A DNA stretch of 64,000 nucleotides from Massospora cicadina (lineage: Eukaryota > Entomophthoromycota > Entomophthoromycetes > Entomophthorales > Entomophthoraceae), in assembly GCA_022478985.1 (NCBI GenBank), contig JAKSZP010012193.1:1-64000 (forward strand), read 5' to 3'. The position numbers and the translations under genes were made by a program. Positions 46,796 through 57,376 of this stretch are shown here, piece after piece. The notes beneath the pieces were generated by a model. That model was not told the DNA's origin. It worked only from the letters and a program-made list of their open reading frames with translations, and searched no databases. How positions within the stretch are numbered: position 1 is the first letter of the stretch; each line of letters begins with the position of its first letter.

Positions 46796-47164
46796 TCACC
46801 CCTTGTACAACGGAAGCCACAGAAGGCATTAACAAAGGTAAAGGAAAGGGGTAACAACAGGCACTGGGTGCATAGCATGATGGGACCTAAAAAGGGCACT
46901 ATGAACGGTACTTTGGCTGGAACAGGGACACTGATGCAATGATCACCTTAAGGGAACACTCCACAAGCACAATGGGCACCAGCTTGGCAGACAGATGCAA
47001 GGTGCAACAGGCGCAGGCGCGGCGGGGCTCTAAAGGGAAGAAGACTTTATGGGTGCTGCAGCGCAGCTGCAGGTGGGAGGAGAAGAAGGCGCGGAGAAGC
47101 ATCTTAGAGGCGTGCTGGTCTTTAGAAATGGTACTTTGGCAGGGGCAACAGTTTGATTATGAGT

Positions 47165-47570
47165 AGTGTAATGGAAGGAACGTCCAATACGTCATTCTAA
47201 AGTTGATAGGTTCAAATACTGAACAGCTCAGAAGCCCCAGTTGGAATGTCATAAAGTTTATGTAAAAAGGCTTGAAAAGCGCAAACTAAAAGCTACTTAG
47301 AATAAAAGGATGTGGTTCTCCTTAAATTTGGGGAAAAGCTTTTATGGGAAGTGTTGGATATTCCAAAGCACAATAAAGGCAACACTAGATGTTTAATACA
47401 TCTCATAATGCACCATAAAATCAAGAAGCTTTTTGTGGTCAGCTAATGATGCGCAAAAAAGGTCTGTCATTGCACAATAAAATAAGTTTCTCTGGGCTCT
47501 GAGAGGTAAGTGCTATAGTAGTTGCATAGAAAAATGAATGTCACAACTAATATTGGTCTGCTTGTGCTAG
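47165..47570. repeat. Direct repeat, copy 2 (about 0.41 kb)
   Basis: Partner of 46380-46795, same orientation: GGAACGTCCA (47177), CAGTTGGAATG (47239), AGTGTTGG (47361), AATATTGGTCTGCTTGTG near the end. It could be the second LTR of a small non-autonomous element or simply an old duplication. I see no clear TG/CA ends. Confidence 0.6.
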
Positions 47571-47669
47571 ATTTGTCGCTAGTTTTATGGCTAATTTGGC
47601 CTCATATTCCTTGTGAGAGTGAGTGCTCACTTGGAACTTATCATTGGCTATTGATTGATAAAACAGGCA

Positions 47670-47753
47670 GCAGGGCGTTGTGGCCATCATTGAATATTCT
47701 CTTTATGACTTGCAGGGCGTTGTGGCCATCATTGAATATTCTCTTTATGACTT
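47670..47753. repeat. Perfect 42-bp tandem duplication
   Basis: The 42-base unit beginning GCAGGGCGTTGTGGCC and ending TTTATGACTT occurs twice with no differences (47670-47711 and 47712-47753). Being perfect, it must be recent compared with its surroundings. Confidence 0.95.
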
Positions 47754-49040
47754 GCAGCTCCTTAGATCTTTATTGAGTTAGGAATTTTTGAAGATCAGCA
47801 TAAGTTGAAAATCTCTCTTATACTCTGCCGCATCTTTTCCCAACTCATCTTTAGCCACTTGGTCTTCAGCATAATGAACTTGGAGTTTGCAATCATAAAG
47901 GAAAAAAATCAGTGTAGTTCTCTAGCTTTTTTATATGTGATATGTGACTTGATAAGATCTGGTCAATCAGTGTGAGAGCTTTTGTAATTGAGCTTGACCA
48001 ACCATCTGAATATCACATTTTTTATATTTGATGTCATAATTTAATTAATGATTAGATAGTGTTTTTGATCAATATAGTTGTTACTATGCCACGAGGCCTC
48101 ATCCATATATGTAGTGGCCTAATTATTAATTTACTATTAAGCGGATCCCTTCAACCCTGTTGGCACATCTCTCACCTCCTTATCCTATTGGCTTCTGATG
48201 CTGTGGCCTTGATAACTGCATTGTCTCCTATTTATAATTTAGCTTGCTATCCTACAATGCCCCCATGCTGATGTAAAATGATTGATAATAGGGTTTTTAC
48301 TAACTATGGCAGTTAACCAATAATTTGATTGTATCTGCTATATTGCATCATTATATGGAAGTACCTCAACCTTAGTTATTCACTTTCTGGCCAATTTGAA
48401 TACTACTAACTTAGTTTGCCAATTCAGAGGTGCTTCTTAATAACTTTGGAAAGAACTAATAAGATCTATGATAGAGTAGGCATATCTGAAGAGGATTACC
48501 AATGGGAAGGGAATTTTTTATGGAGAAGCTGAGAGAGCCAAACTAGAAAGAATACCACTATCAAGCTCTGGGCTCTTGGCATTATCTGATACAAAAGTGC
48601 GCTCCCTTGTTTTTATTAAAATAAAACCCTTATTCCTGAATATTCAGCTCTTATTAGTTTTGTCAAGGTTACTGTCCTCATAAAGTACCTTATAATTGGT
48701 GTTTGTTTACTCTGTGAACTGGATGATGACGCCGATGTACCAATTTTCACAAAGGCCATATGGCTAGGTCAAATATTTTCTGAGGGAGATAAGTCTATTA
48801 TGTGGTTCATGAGACTAGTGGTTCTTTTTGTTAGGCTATAAAAAAGTGACAGCGCATTGGCAACTTTATTTTAAACTATTTGAGGTACGCCAACCAGGGG
48901 ATGGACAGTACCAAATCACAACACTCAAAATGAAAAAAACTACTAACCAGGTGGGAAGCAGAAACTGCTAACCCACCATGGCAGAGGGTGAGGAGGGGTC
49001 ATGGGGTTGGTTTTCAGAAAGACCCGCCTCGATCAAGGGA
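47754..49040. other. AT-rich region with one LTR-like fragment
   Basis: No gene recognised. A 70-codon open frame (48059-48271) has no features. Bases 48280-48345 resemble the stem-loop part of the element A LTR (GATAATAGGGTTTTTACTAA then TATGGCAGTTAACCAA, compare 8329-8370). They mark a fragment of the same LTR family. Confidence 0.5.
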
Positions 49041-49049
49041 TGTTGGTTA

Positions 49050-50675
49050 CAGTACCAGATCAGAGCAGAAAGCCAGGGCGTTGGGGCATCCGCATAGTGG
49101 GGTGGAGGTCAGCGTAGTAGGAGTTTTCCACTTCCTCATCAAGATAATGACGGAAAAGTGTTTCAAAAAAAGCTGCGAGGAGAACTTCAGCTTCTTTGCA
49201 GGCTTCAGGAAGTTGGGTGAAAAGGGAGATACTGTGGCGGGTGATTTTGGCTGAGGGGTTGAATGAAGCAAGCGTTGCAACATTCAAAACAGCAACTTCA
49301 GCATCATCAAATAGTTTTGAGATGTCACTGCAGGGAGATTCAGGGAAGTCGGGGGGAGGGAAGAAGAGGGTGGGCAGGCCATGCTGGAGCTGAGCCACTG
49401 ACTGGGCCACCGCGGTGCGTAGTTTTGGGCACTGAGGAGAGGCCACCGCAGCTAAGGCGAGCTGATGGTCACTTTGGAAGGGGGCAGTATTTGGGCAGAG
49501 GAGCAAAATGGCGAGGGGTAGAGTTTCATCGAAGTCAGGAAGGAAAATTCTGCTTGACCATAATCGCCTTGGCAGAGAGGTTGACCTGTATGCTTACTAA
49601 TGAGGACATTACCTGATTTGTCAGTCTCAGCCAATAGATCCCATGGATTTTGGTTCACTGGAATAGTGGCATTCAAATTTGGGTGGGTGGGATTAGGTGA
49701 ATGGGCGGCTGCTTGGGTGCCAATGGTGGTCCAAGCATTGCTCTGATTGGCTGGGGTAGATTTAGGTGGGAGAGTGAGGCTGGAGGTTTTGGGGGGGGCT
49801 GATTTTCCATGTGGGCCCACTGAACGAGATTGGAGGGTGGGAGGGGGAAGCAAAGCGCCCCATACTGAACCTCCAGAGGGGGACTCAGAAGCCGCAGCAG
49901 CGGACTTGGCCTGAGGGCACACTTTTTTTTGCATGGTTGAGGCCAAAGCAGAGGGAACAAATCTGCCTACCATTATTGACCTGAGCCCAAAAGAAATGAT
50001 CAGGCGCTGCAGCCACACTAGCGCGGGGTGGGATTTGTTTGGCTATGGTAGGGTGGTGTGGTATGATGGTGGCTGTTGCATGAGGAGCAGCAAGGCGCTC
50101 CGCACCAGATGAAATGGCAAAGATGAGATTGGGCTGAGTGCCATAAGCCATGAGCCCCGTGACCAATTTGGTCATACAAAACCTGGGGTGGAAGGTGGGA
50201 TGGGAGATTTGCAAAGGATACCACCAGCGTGGTGTCTGAAGGGAGGCGAGTACAGGTTGTGGGAGTGGGTTTTTTTATAAATTAGAGGAGTTTGTGCTGC
50301 CACTTCAGCATCCTCCTCAGATTGGAACCCAACGTCAAAGTAGCTCTTAAAAGGGCGGAAGTTTATAAAGCCAGCTGGCGCAAAGGCCGCAGTGGCTAAG
50401 TCAATAATTGCCTTATTGGCATATGGGAACAAATGCCCATAGTCCACTATGAGGCAATAGCGAATGGCGGAGTGAGGGAGGGCGAGAGGATGGGGGTGAG
50501 AAGGGTGGACGCGCGCCAGGTGGAGCGCTAAGTCCCGTGGGGGGACAAAACGGTTGGAAGCAGTGGGTAGGCTGTTTGAGCCCATCCAAACGCGCTTGCC
50601 CGTGGGGCAGAAAACGCTAGGTGGGGGTGCACTGCTGCCCCACACTGGGGTGGCAGGCGGCGGAGCCAGGGACAT
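49050..50675 (-). pseudogene. LINE copy 3, ORF1 with a frameshifted CCHC knuckle
   Basis: GC-rich coding sequence on the minus strand starting at ATG 50675 (MSLAPPPATPVWGSSAPPPS). It moves through frames 50675-50172, 50214-49885, 50018-49452 and 49506-49060. The first part has an RNA-binding-like middle (GHLFPYANKAIIDLATAAFA, FRPFKSYFDVGFQSEEDAEV). The zinc knuckle begins ICSLCFGLNHAKK (about 49970). A run of eight A at about 49922-49929 shifts the frame; with seven, the text would read through to VCPQAK and complete CX2CX4HX4C. A Pro/Ser-rich linker and a helical C-terminus (KLFDDAEVAVLNVATLASFN) follow. No ORF2 is found beside it. I infer a Tad1-like LINE from layout, not from a match to copies 1 and 2. 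Confidence 0.65.
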
Positions 50676-50679
50676 CAAA

Positions 50680-51300
50680 GAATAGGTTTGGGCAGACGGC
50701 TGTGGATATTTAAAACTTAAATTTAAAATCGCTCAAAAGTGACTTTTAGTGGTAAAAGAAAGCTCCGCATTGGAAACTTTAATTTTTATTATATAAGAAA
50801 TGAGATTTTATAATAAAATGTTAAATAAATCATAGTACATCCTTATAGGGCTTGCAGAATAGCGGAGGGAAATTGACTTCAAATTAATTAATATCTAGCC
50901 TCACCCAGCGTTTGTGCATCAATATAATAATTTATAATCAAAGTATAATGCTTACTCATTATTTCGATAACGAAAAGTTAAGAAATGAAATTTGAATGGT
51001 CATCCTTTCCATTCCTCCTAACCTTCAAAGTTGATACCCTTGGTGACTAGATAAATCAAGCCAACTTCACTTAATTGCAGCATATCTTGTTCTTAGCTTT
51101 TGGAAACCAGTGAGTTTATCAATTAAACAATTTAGATGACTCAAGGAAATTCTTATATTATCTCAAACAGGCCAATATTACTATAAATGCCCGTTCTTAT
51201 AAGGAATTGGTTAATTTATCAGAATTATAGTAATTTGGTTTTCATGGCCGTTGGGTCAGAGGGCCTGAATTAAGCCTGTATGACTTTCTTTGATATGTAT
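50680..51300. other. AT-rich spacer, no gene seen
   Basis: Between the LINE 3 ORF1 and the repeat fragment at 51300. No features recognised. Confidence 0.55.
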
Positions 51301-51559
51301 ATTAGTAGTGGAAAAGGGCTTTAATATTCCCACACCACACAGCTTAATTCATTATATTATAGCTGCTTGTCTACTAGGGGATGAGGCCCACTAGTGGATG
51401 TGGGAGTTATCACGTCAGAAAATAACTATATTTGGCAAAATATTTCTAACAATATTAAGTAATCCTCCAGGGTTCAATTCTACCAGTTTGCTAATGTTTT
51501 GTCAGGGATAATACCCAATAATAAACAAAAAATTTGACTCTCTATTTATTATTGATAGT
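51300..51559 (-). repeat. LTR-like repeat R, copy 2, distal part (minus)
   Basis: The reverse complement aligns with 63030-63255: a gap-free 50-base stretch ends in CCTGG in both (GGGTATTATCCCTGAC here, GGGGATCCTACCCAAT there). TAACTCCCACATCCACTA here corresponds to TAACTTCCACATCCGCTA there. The copy is split from its other half (53773-54200) by the TRIM-like element. Confidence 0.65.
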
Positions 51560-52576
51560 TGTCACAAAATTGACTGTGGGCTCCACTAGTGTGCCAGGCC
51601 AACCATTATGGAGACTGGTTGGCCCTTTGCCGTTTCACCTTCATTAGTGTACCAACCCCTACAAGTCTGCGTTTAACCCACCAACCAACCAGCAACGACT
51701 TTGCCTTAGCCCCAGGTGTCCTCAGCGTGTGCCCCAGAAAGACCTGTCTCATCCTGGGTGGCTCAGGCACTCCCACGCTGACCTACCCTTGAGACCCTTC
51801 GCCAACCCATCTGGGCATGCCCCAGCGAGTCCATCCCCCATCTTTGGTCGTTATGGCACTCCCGCGCTGCACCCCACAAGGTTGGAGGCCAGTCAGAATC
51901 CGCCATTGGTGGCCAGCTGGCCAGGTTCCCGCTGGTTCCTCATAGGGAGGAGGCATAGGAGCTGGCAGCGCCAGCCACTACAAATGTGATCACCTGCGCC
52001 TATCAGGGATCTCCTATCCTTTTTTAATCCTATTCTAGCTGAAGAACTACTAAAAAAGAAAAGATGGGCGAAAGAGAGATGTTTATTAGGAGGGAATGAA
52101 TGACTATTTATACTTATGCTACTGTGCCTCTGAAACCCCTCAGCCATCCAGGCCAGGACTCTATCAGATCATTAATTCATTCATCATTTTTATCTCCTCC
52201 TAATCCCCTCATCTAATCACTGAATATTAAAATAGGTCATTCCATCCTTGGCACAAGTCACTGGTCGATTGTATATAATTCATATTTAAATAGAACTTTG
52301 AGCATCCTTGGCATGATTCACTAATGCTTGAATTAGTCAATGGAGCCATTTTCAGATGATTTGTAACAGATTCATTGGCTTTCTCCAGAAACTTCCACAA
52401 CGATCCTTGAATTGGCATTTTGGCAGCAAATGCAGATTCCGCCAAACCTAAATCAGATTTGATTATATAACACAAAAAGTATCAAATTATGTGATTAGTT
52501 GGCAATCACGCCTGGCTAACTGACACTCCTAGTCCTGATACTATTAGGAGAGATCCATATGGCTATAATCAAAACA
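51560..52576 (-). repeat. LTR of TRIM-like element, left copy (about 1017 bp)
   Basis: Starts TGTCACAAAATTGACTG and ends ATCAAAACA. It aligns along its whole length with 52752-53772. On the minus strand it is the 3' LTR, because the purine-rich tract (read AAGGGGAGGGTAA, 52577-52590) lies beside it. Its GC-rich start contains open frames (51589-51989) repeated in the other LTR, which I do not regard as genes. Confidence 0.88.
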
Positions 52577-52737
52577 TTACCCTCCCCTTAACCAAATGAT
52601 ATTCCTTCAGCGTGGCCCACCCTGATGGTGGACCAAGACCCCAGTGCCCCCAAAGGAGCGTCAGTATTAACCAGTGGCTTTCGCCACTCCATAACCAGTC
52701 CTCCAACTACTTGAGCAGCTCACCAGTGAAGCCAAAT

Positions 52738-52750
52738 GTAGTGAGTACCA
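52738..52750 (-). other. Primer-binding site of the TRIM-like element
   Basis: Read on the minus strand TGGTACTCACTAC, one base from the LTR. It differs at one position from the site of elements A and D. Confidence 0.7.
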
Positions 52751-52751
52751 C

Positions 52752-53772
52752 TGTCGCAAAATTGACTGTGGGCTCTGCTAGTGTGTCAGGCCAACCAGTA
52801 TGAAGACTGGTTGGCCCTTTGCCGTTTCACCTTCATTGGAGTATTAACCCCTACAAGTCTGCGTCCATCCCACCAACCAATCACCAACAATTTCGCCTTA
52901 GCCCCAGGTGTCCTCAGTGTGTGCCCCAGCGAGTCCTGCCCCCATCCTGGGTGGCTCAGGCACTCCTGCGCTGCCCTACCCTTGTTACCCTTCACCAACC
53001 CACCTGGGCATGCCCCAGCGAGTCCATCCCCCACCTTGGGTGGCTATGGTACTCCTGCGCTGCATCCCACAAGGTTGACAGCCAGTCAGCATCCGTTATT
53101 GGTGGCCATCTGGCCAGGTTCTCACTGGTTCCTCATAGGGAGGAAGCTTGGGAGCTTCAGCGCCAGCCACTCCAGGTGTGATCACCTGCGCCTATCAGGG
53201 ATCTCCTGTCCCTTATTAATCCTACTCTAGCTCACAACCTACTAAAAATAAGAAAAGATGGGAGAAAGAAAGATGTTTATTTAGAGGTAATAAATTTCTA
53301 TTTATACTTAGGCTAAAGTGTATCTGAAACCCCTCAGCCATTCAGGCTGAAACTCTATCAAATCGTCACTTCATTCATCATAACGATTCCCTCCTAATCC
53401 GCTCATCTGATCACTGATTATTAAGTTAGGTCATTACATCCTTGGCACAAGTCACTGTTCAATTGTATAAATTCATTTTTAAATAGAACTTTGAGCATCC
53501 TTGGCATGAGTCACCGGTGCTCTGGATTATTTGGTGGAACCATTTTCAGATGTTAAATAATGGATTCATTGGCTTTCCAAGGGAAACTCCCACAACGATC
53601 CTTGAATTGGAATTTTGAAAGCGAATGCAAATTCTACTGAACCTAATTTGAATTAAATTATATAGTATTAAATAATATCAAACTAGGCAATTAGCCAGCA
53701 ATCACGCCCAACTAACCAACACCTCTAGTCCTGATACTAACAGAAGAAATCCATCTGGTTAAAATCACAACA
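52752..53772 (-). repeat. LTR of TRIM-like element, right copy (about 1021 bp)
   Basis: Starts TGTCGCAAAATTGACTG and ends ATCACAACA. On the minus strand it is the 5' LTR, next to the primer-binding site. Differences from the left copy are frequent, so this insertion is also old. Confidence 0.88.
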
Positions 53773-54200
53773 ATGATTTAATTATTTTTAAGAGCTGATG
53801 AGAGTTTGTCACTTGATTGACTAAGGGATTTACGTTGGTTGCTGAAGCATCAACAACGCTTATGGTAGCAACATGCAGGTTAACCTTTTAGTCAATGTGA
53901 CCTGCTGCTAATGAGTAAGGTCCCATTACCTAAGCAGGGTGATAGCCTAACTAGGTACCCCTCTGGGATTAATTGAGAGTATGGGGACGCTTTTATCAAC
54001 TAAACAGAAGAGGTCACATTTCTAGTTGGCGGTTGAGCCTGGCTAGCTTGATAATGAAGATTCTCATGGGTGCGACTTAAGAGAACTAATCCATCAGCAA
54101 TGAATGTTATATCCCAAGTGGGAGCCAATGGAAGAGTTGGGCACCTTATTCCCTATAAGTTCCCTTGTTTTTTTATTGATTAAAGCAATACTTCAAGATA
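53773..54200 (-). repeat. LTR-like repeat R, copy 2, proximal part (minus)
   Basis: The reverse complement aligns with about 62590-63025. Shared phrases include CAACTCTTC with TTGGC (54130s; 62626-62641), CTGCTTAGGTAATGGGAC (compare CTGTTTAGGTAATGGAC), AGGTTAACCTGCATGTTGCT (compare AGGATAACCTGCAATTTGCT) and AATAATTAAATCA at the junction with the TRIM. It holds the worn stem-loop also seen in the element A LTR. Confidence 0.65.
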
Positions 54201-54309
54201 CTTTAGGGTCCATAAAACCAATAATTTTAGCCTGTTATACATTTTTGTTGCACATTTACTTTTGTGATTTGAGTTGAAAGATAAGTTATCATTTGGCTAT
54301 TTATTATTA

Positions 54310-55137
54310 AATATCTTCGCAGCTCCTGAGTCAAGAGACAAAGAGAGAGCCTCTGAACCTAAGAGTAGGATTTTCCGCTAGAAAGAAGAGTCAGAGAGAT
54401 TAGTTCCTTTATTTCAGAGCACCTTTAAAGTTATAAGGACAAGCATCAGTCTAGCATTAGAGACAACATTCAACAAGATTGGCTGTGATAAATCCAAATA
54501 GGACAATAATCTTTATACTATTGCTAACATATTTAATTACTATCAGCTGTATAAAATATTATTACAATGCACATACCAGAAAATGTGCAGTATACTTGAG
54601 AGATAAGGCGAGCAAACAAGCTTAAAGTTTACATTTGGTGCTGATTATTAAGTGTAGTTGGCCCATATCTCTCAGAAGTTTACATGGAAAGATGACATTG
54701 TGCTACCAGAGCAGCACAAGTGGAGGGAGTTAGGGTGGTTTGAGTGGATTTGGCAAAATAATTTTAAACTGGTTAAAAATGAAGACTCAAGTGGTAGGGC
54801 CAAAGAATTTCAGTTATTGGTCTCCATAGTATCAAGCTTTCAAGAAGCTCCTGTAATTAGAAGAAACATGGGAAAGGTAAGCACGTTGCATGCAAGTAGC
54901 ACCTTGTTGCACCCAGTGTCAGATTCAGTTGGGAGGGTTTCATGGGTATTGATAAAAACTTATGAAAGTTGTTCATTTAAATGACCCTGGCGGCACTTAC
55001 AGATATCTTTTTTACCTCAATTCTGAGTTGATCCTTCAAATGCAAAAGAAGTTGGCGCTCTACCTTGATCTTGTTGATAACAAAATTACTTTTTGGATAG
55101 AGGGCAAAAGATCAAATTTAAAAACACAATTATTTTA
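54310..55137 (+). pseudogene. Unidentified coding-like relic
   Basis: One frame stays mostly open from about 54310 to 54984 with few stops: ALETTFNKIGCDKSK, YTIANIFNYYQLYKILLQCT, then MAHISQKFTWKDDIVLPEQH and KWRELGWFEWIWQNNFKLVK. A GTAAGC donor-like word follows KKHGK or NMGK at about 54873. A second frame is open for 58 codons from ATG 54967 to 55137 (MKVVHLNDPGGTYRYLFYLN, LALYLDLVDNKITFWIEGKR). I recognise no family. It could be a broken host gene with an intron or an element gene. Confidence 0.35.
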
Positions 55138-55616
55138 AAACAGTAACCCTACTTTCTATTACTGAGTTTGTACTTAGAGATGCAAAGAAACGATACCATT
55201 ACATAATTTGTATTAGAGAAAACAAAACCTAAAAATCTGCATCAAGGCTTTAAGGTGGTATCAATTCTCTTCCATATATCATACTAATCTGTTTACTAGG
55301 TAATCATGCTGAATATAATTTTAGAGTCGGCCAACGTGTCTACCCATTTAATCAGTTAATTAACTAATAGAGTTGGTATTTCTCTGCTTGGTTTTGGGTG
55401 TTACGCTTCAACTACTGTATGCCATGCTACCTCTAGCTTAAGGTATTATTTAACTTTTTACAGTGATGTGCTTTATCTACCACCATAGAAAGGTTATTCC
55501 CTTGTTGTTTATTACCTCATTAAAGGTATGTAACAGATCAGACTTTTAGTTAGTCAGCCAATCCTTCAATTTCTGGTGGGCGTCATGAGTCTGTTGTGAA
55601 TGTATAGAATAATAGT

Positions 55617-55781
55617 ATGAAGGTCTCAAAAGTTGTTATCAAGCTGTCCAATCAAAAGGTAACTATAACATTGTTGATCTTCCATGAATGCAGTCAGGAT
55701 TCCAATGCTAATATGCTGATGGGCTATGATGCGCTGGATTTGGTTTTTGGAAGGAGGAACGTAATTTTATTAACTCTATAG
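55617..55781 (+). pseudogene. Short open fragment, possibly protease-like
   Basis: 54 codons without a stop: MKVSKVVIKLSNQKVTITLL, then NANMLMGYDALDLVFGRRNV. The ending MLMGYDALD recalls the hydrophobic-Gly-x-D/N-hydrophobic end of retropepsin-like domains, but there is no active-site DTG. It is too short to assign. Confidence 0.2.
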
Positions 55782-57370
55782 AATGTTTTTTGATGCGAGC
55801 TTCATGATCATACCACTGAAACTCTTGTCATAGAAAAGATTTAATTTAGTACAAGATACTATAAATTTATACTCTCAAAACATGCCCAACTAGTCATTGT
55901 AATCATTGGCAATAGTAAGGTATTAACTATGAGATATCCACTATGCTACTTCCTGAAGTTGGTCTGGGAGACATAGGACACTCATGTTACAGCTTGTATT
56001 TCTAACGTTCTGGAGTAAAATATCTGCCAAAGGAACATCTGCCTTTCTGTTTGAACTACTGACGTGAAAATAACTTATGATAGAGTTGCTTTTATCCATA
56101 GGCTCATAAGATTAGTTGAAGCTGAGGCCAATGACAAAGCAGTTCAGGCTGGGATCCATCATAGCAAAGTAGTTGCGCAGAGTTGCAGAATGTGATCTAT
56201 ATAGAGCACAACAATAAGAAATCAGTACAGCGGCATCAGATTCATAAATATAAATGTTGGTTTAAACAAGTTAACAAGGTAATTATTATAAAATTGGCTC
56301 TTTAAGATTTTCCTACTGCACAGATCAATAGGCACTTCATAAAATTAAGTAATTCGTGAAAAAGGATGCAGTCAAAAATAAAAATAAATGTTTTTGTATT
56401 AAAATAAACTTTCATTAGAACAAGTCAATAAAGACTTTGCCTGTAGTTATTGGCAGTGGCTTGAAAGCTCGCAGGTATCTCATCTGGAGGGTTGTCAATA
56501 AGCTTTGTGAAAGCTACTAGTGAAACCAAACACCCTCATAAAATGGTAGTCCTTAAAAATAAGCACTAAAACCCTCATTCTCAATGGCGCGTAACATCTG
56601 GCAGCTAATTAACTTAAAATTAATAGACAGCTGCAATGTATTCTTAAAGTTGATGAAACCGTAGCATTAGCTTTGAAGATTTTCACTAATATCAGTTGGT
56701 ATCTTATAAAAAGATGCTGACAAAATTATGTAGATAAATAATTATATTAATGTAGCATTTATGGAGGTGCTGCAGCAAGGGAGCTGGTAATAATATCAAG
56801 GCACAAGATTTGATTTTACATGGCTGTTATAGCGATTAATTGCTGTAAATTATTGATTTGAGGTTTATTGCCATTAAAAATGGCAAGGGATCTTTAAACT
56901 TTTCCAGTTTTATGCATAGGTTCTAGGTGTGCGTTTAATAAATTGTTGATTAATGTAATAAATGGGTATGCTGATATTTAGTATAAAGACTATCATCCTA
57001 TTTGAGCTCTTCACAACCAATTTGAGTATCTCTTTTAATGCTAGACAGGTGCTAACGCTCTTCCTTTTGATACTTGAAAGCACTTCTGGATAATAGGGGA
57101 TCTTTCCTTTTACTCTTTATCTTGAGTAATTGAGAACCACTTGGACAAAGGAAACCCTGTTTTTTTTAAACTTAATCCCAAGAGTTGGCAAATGATAAAT
57201 AGATAGGTGAAAACTTTTTCTAACACTCTAAACAAGAGCACACATTATAAATTATAAAACTATCTAAATGTTATATCAAAGGGACTTTTCTTTCTCGTTG
57301 CAAACACTTTTGCAACCCATTCAATTCAAGACTAAATCTAGTTTGATAATCTCATAGAGGGGATTAGTCT
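55782..57370. other. AT-rich spacer, no gene seen
   Basis: No open frame or repeat that I can support. The composition changes sharply to GC-richer sequence at the start of LINE 1 (about 57365). Confidence 0.55.
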
Positions 57371-57376
57371 GCGCCC

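Larger units (their letters stand above)
51560..53772 (-). mobile_element. TRIM-like LTR element with an interior of only 175 bp
   Basis: Two LTRs of about 1.02 kb enclose bases 52577-52751. That interior holds just a primer-binding site and a polypurine tract, with no gag or pol. Such elements must be copied in trans by a complete LTR element. Its primer site matches those of gypsy elements A, D and E with one change. The flanks (ATAGT left, ATGAT right) agree at three of five positions, so the target duplication is worn or the ends are off by a base. Confidence 0.82.

Noticed and set aside
48059..48271. 70-codon hydrophobic open frame
   Set aside because: No start context, no homologue in the window, and no conserved feature. 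It is probably chance in AT-rich DNA.
51589..51989. Overlapping open frames of 67 and 86 codons
   Set aside because: They lie in the GC-rich start of a TRIM LTR and recur, altered and in several frames, in the other LTR (52781-53230). Composition explains the lack of stops.
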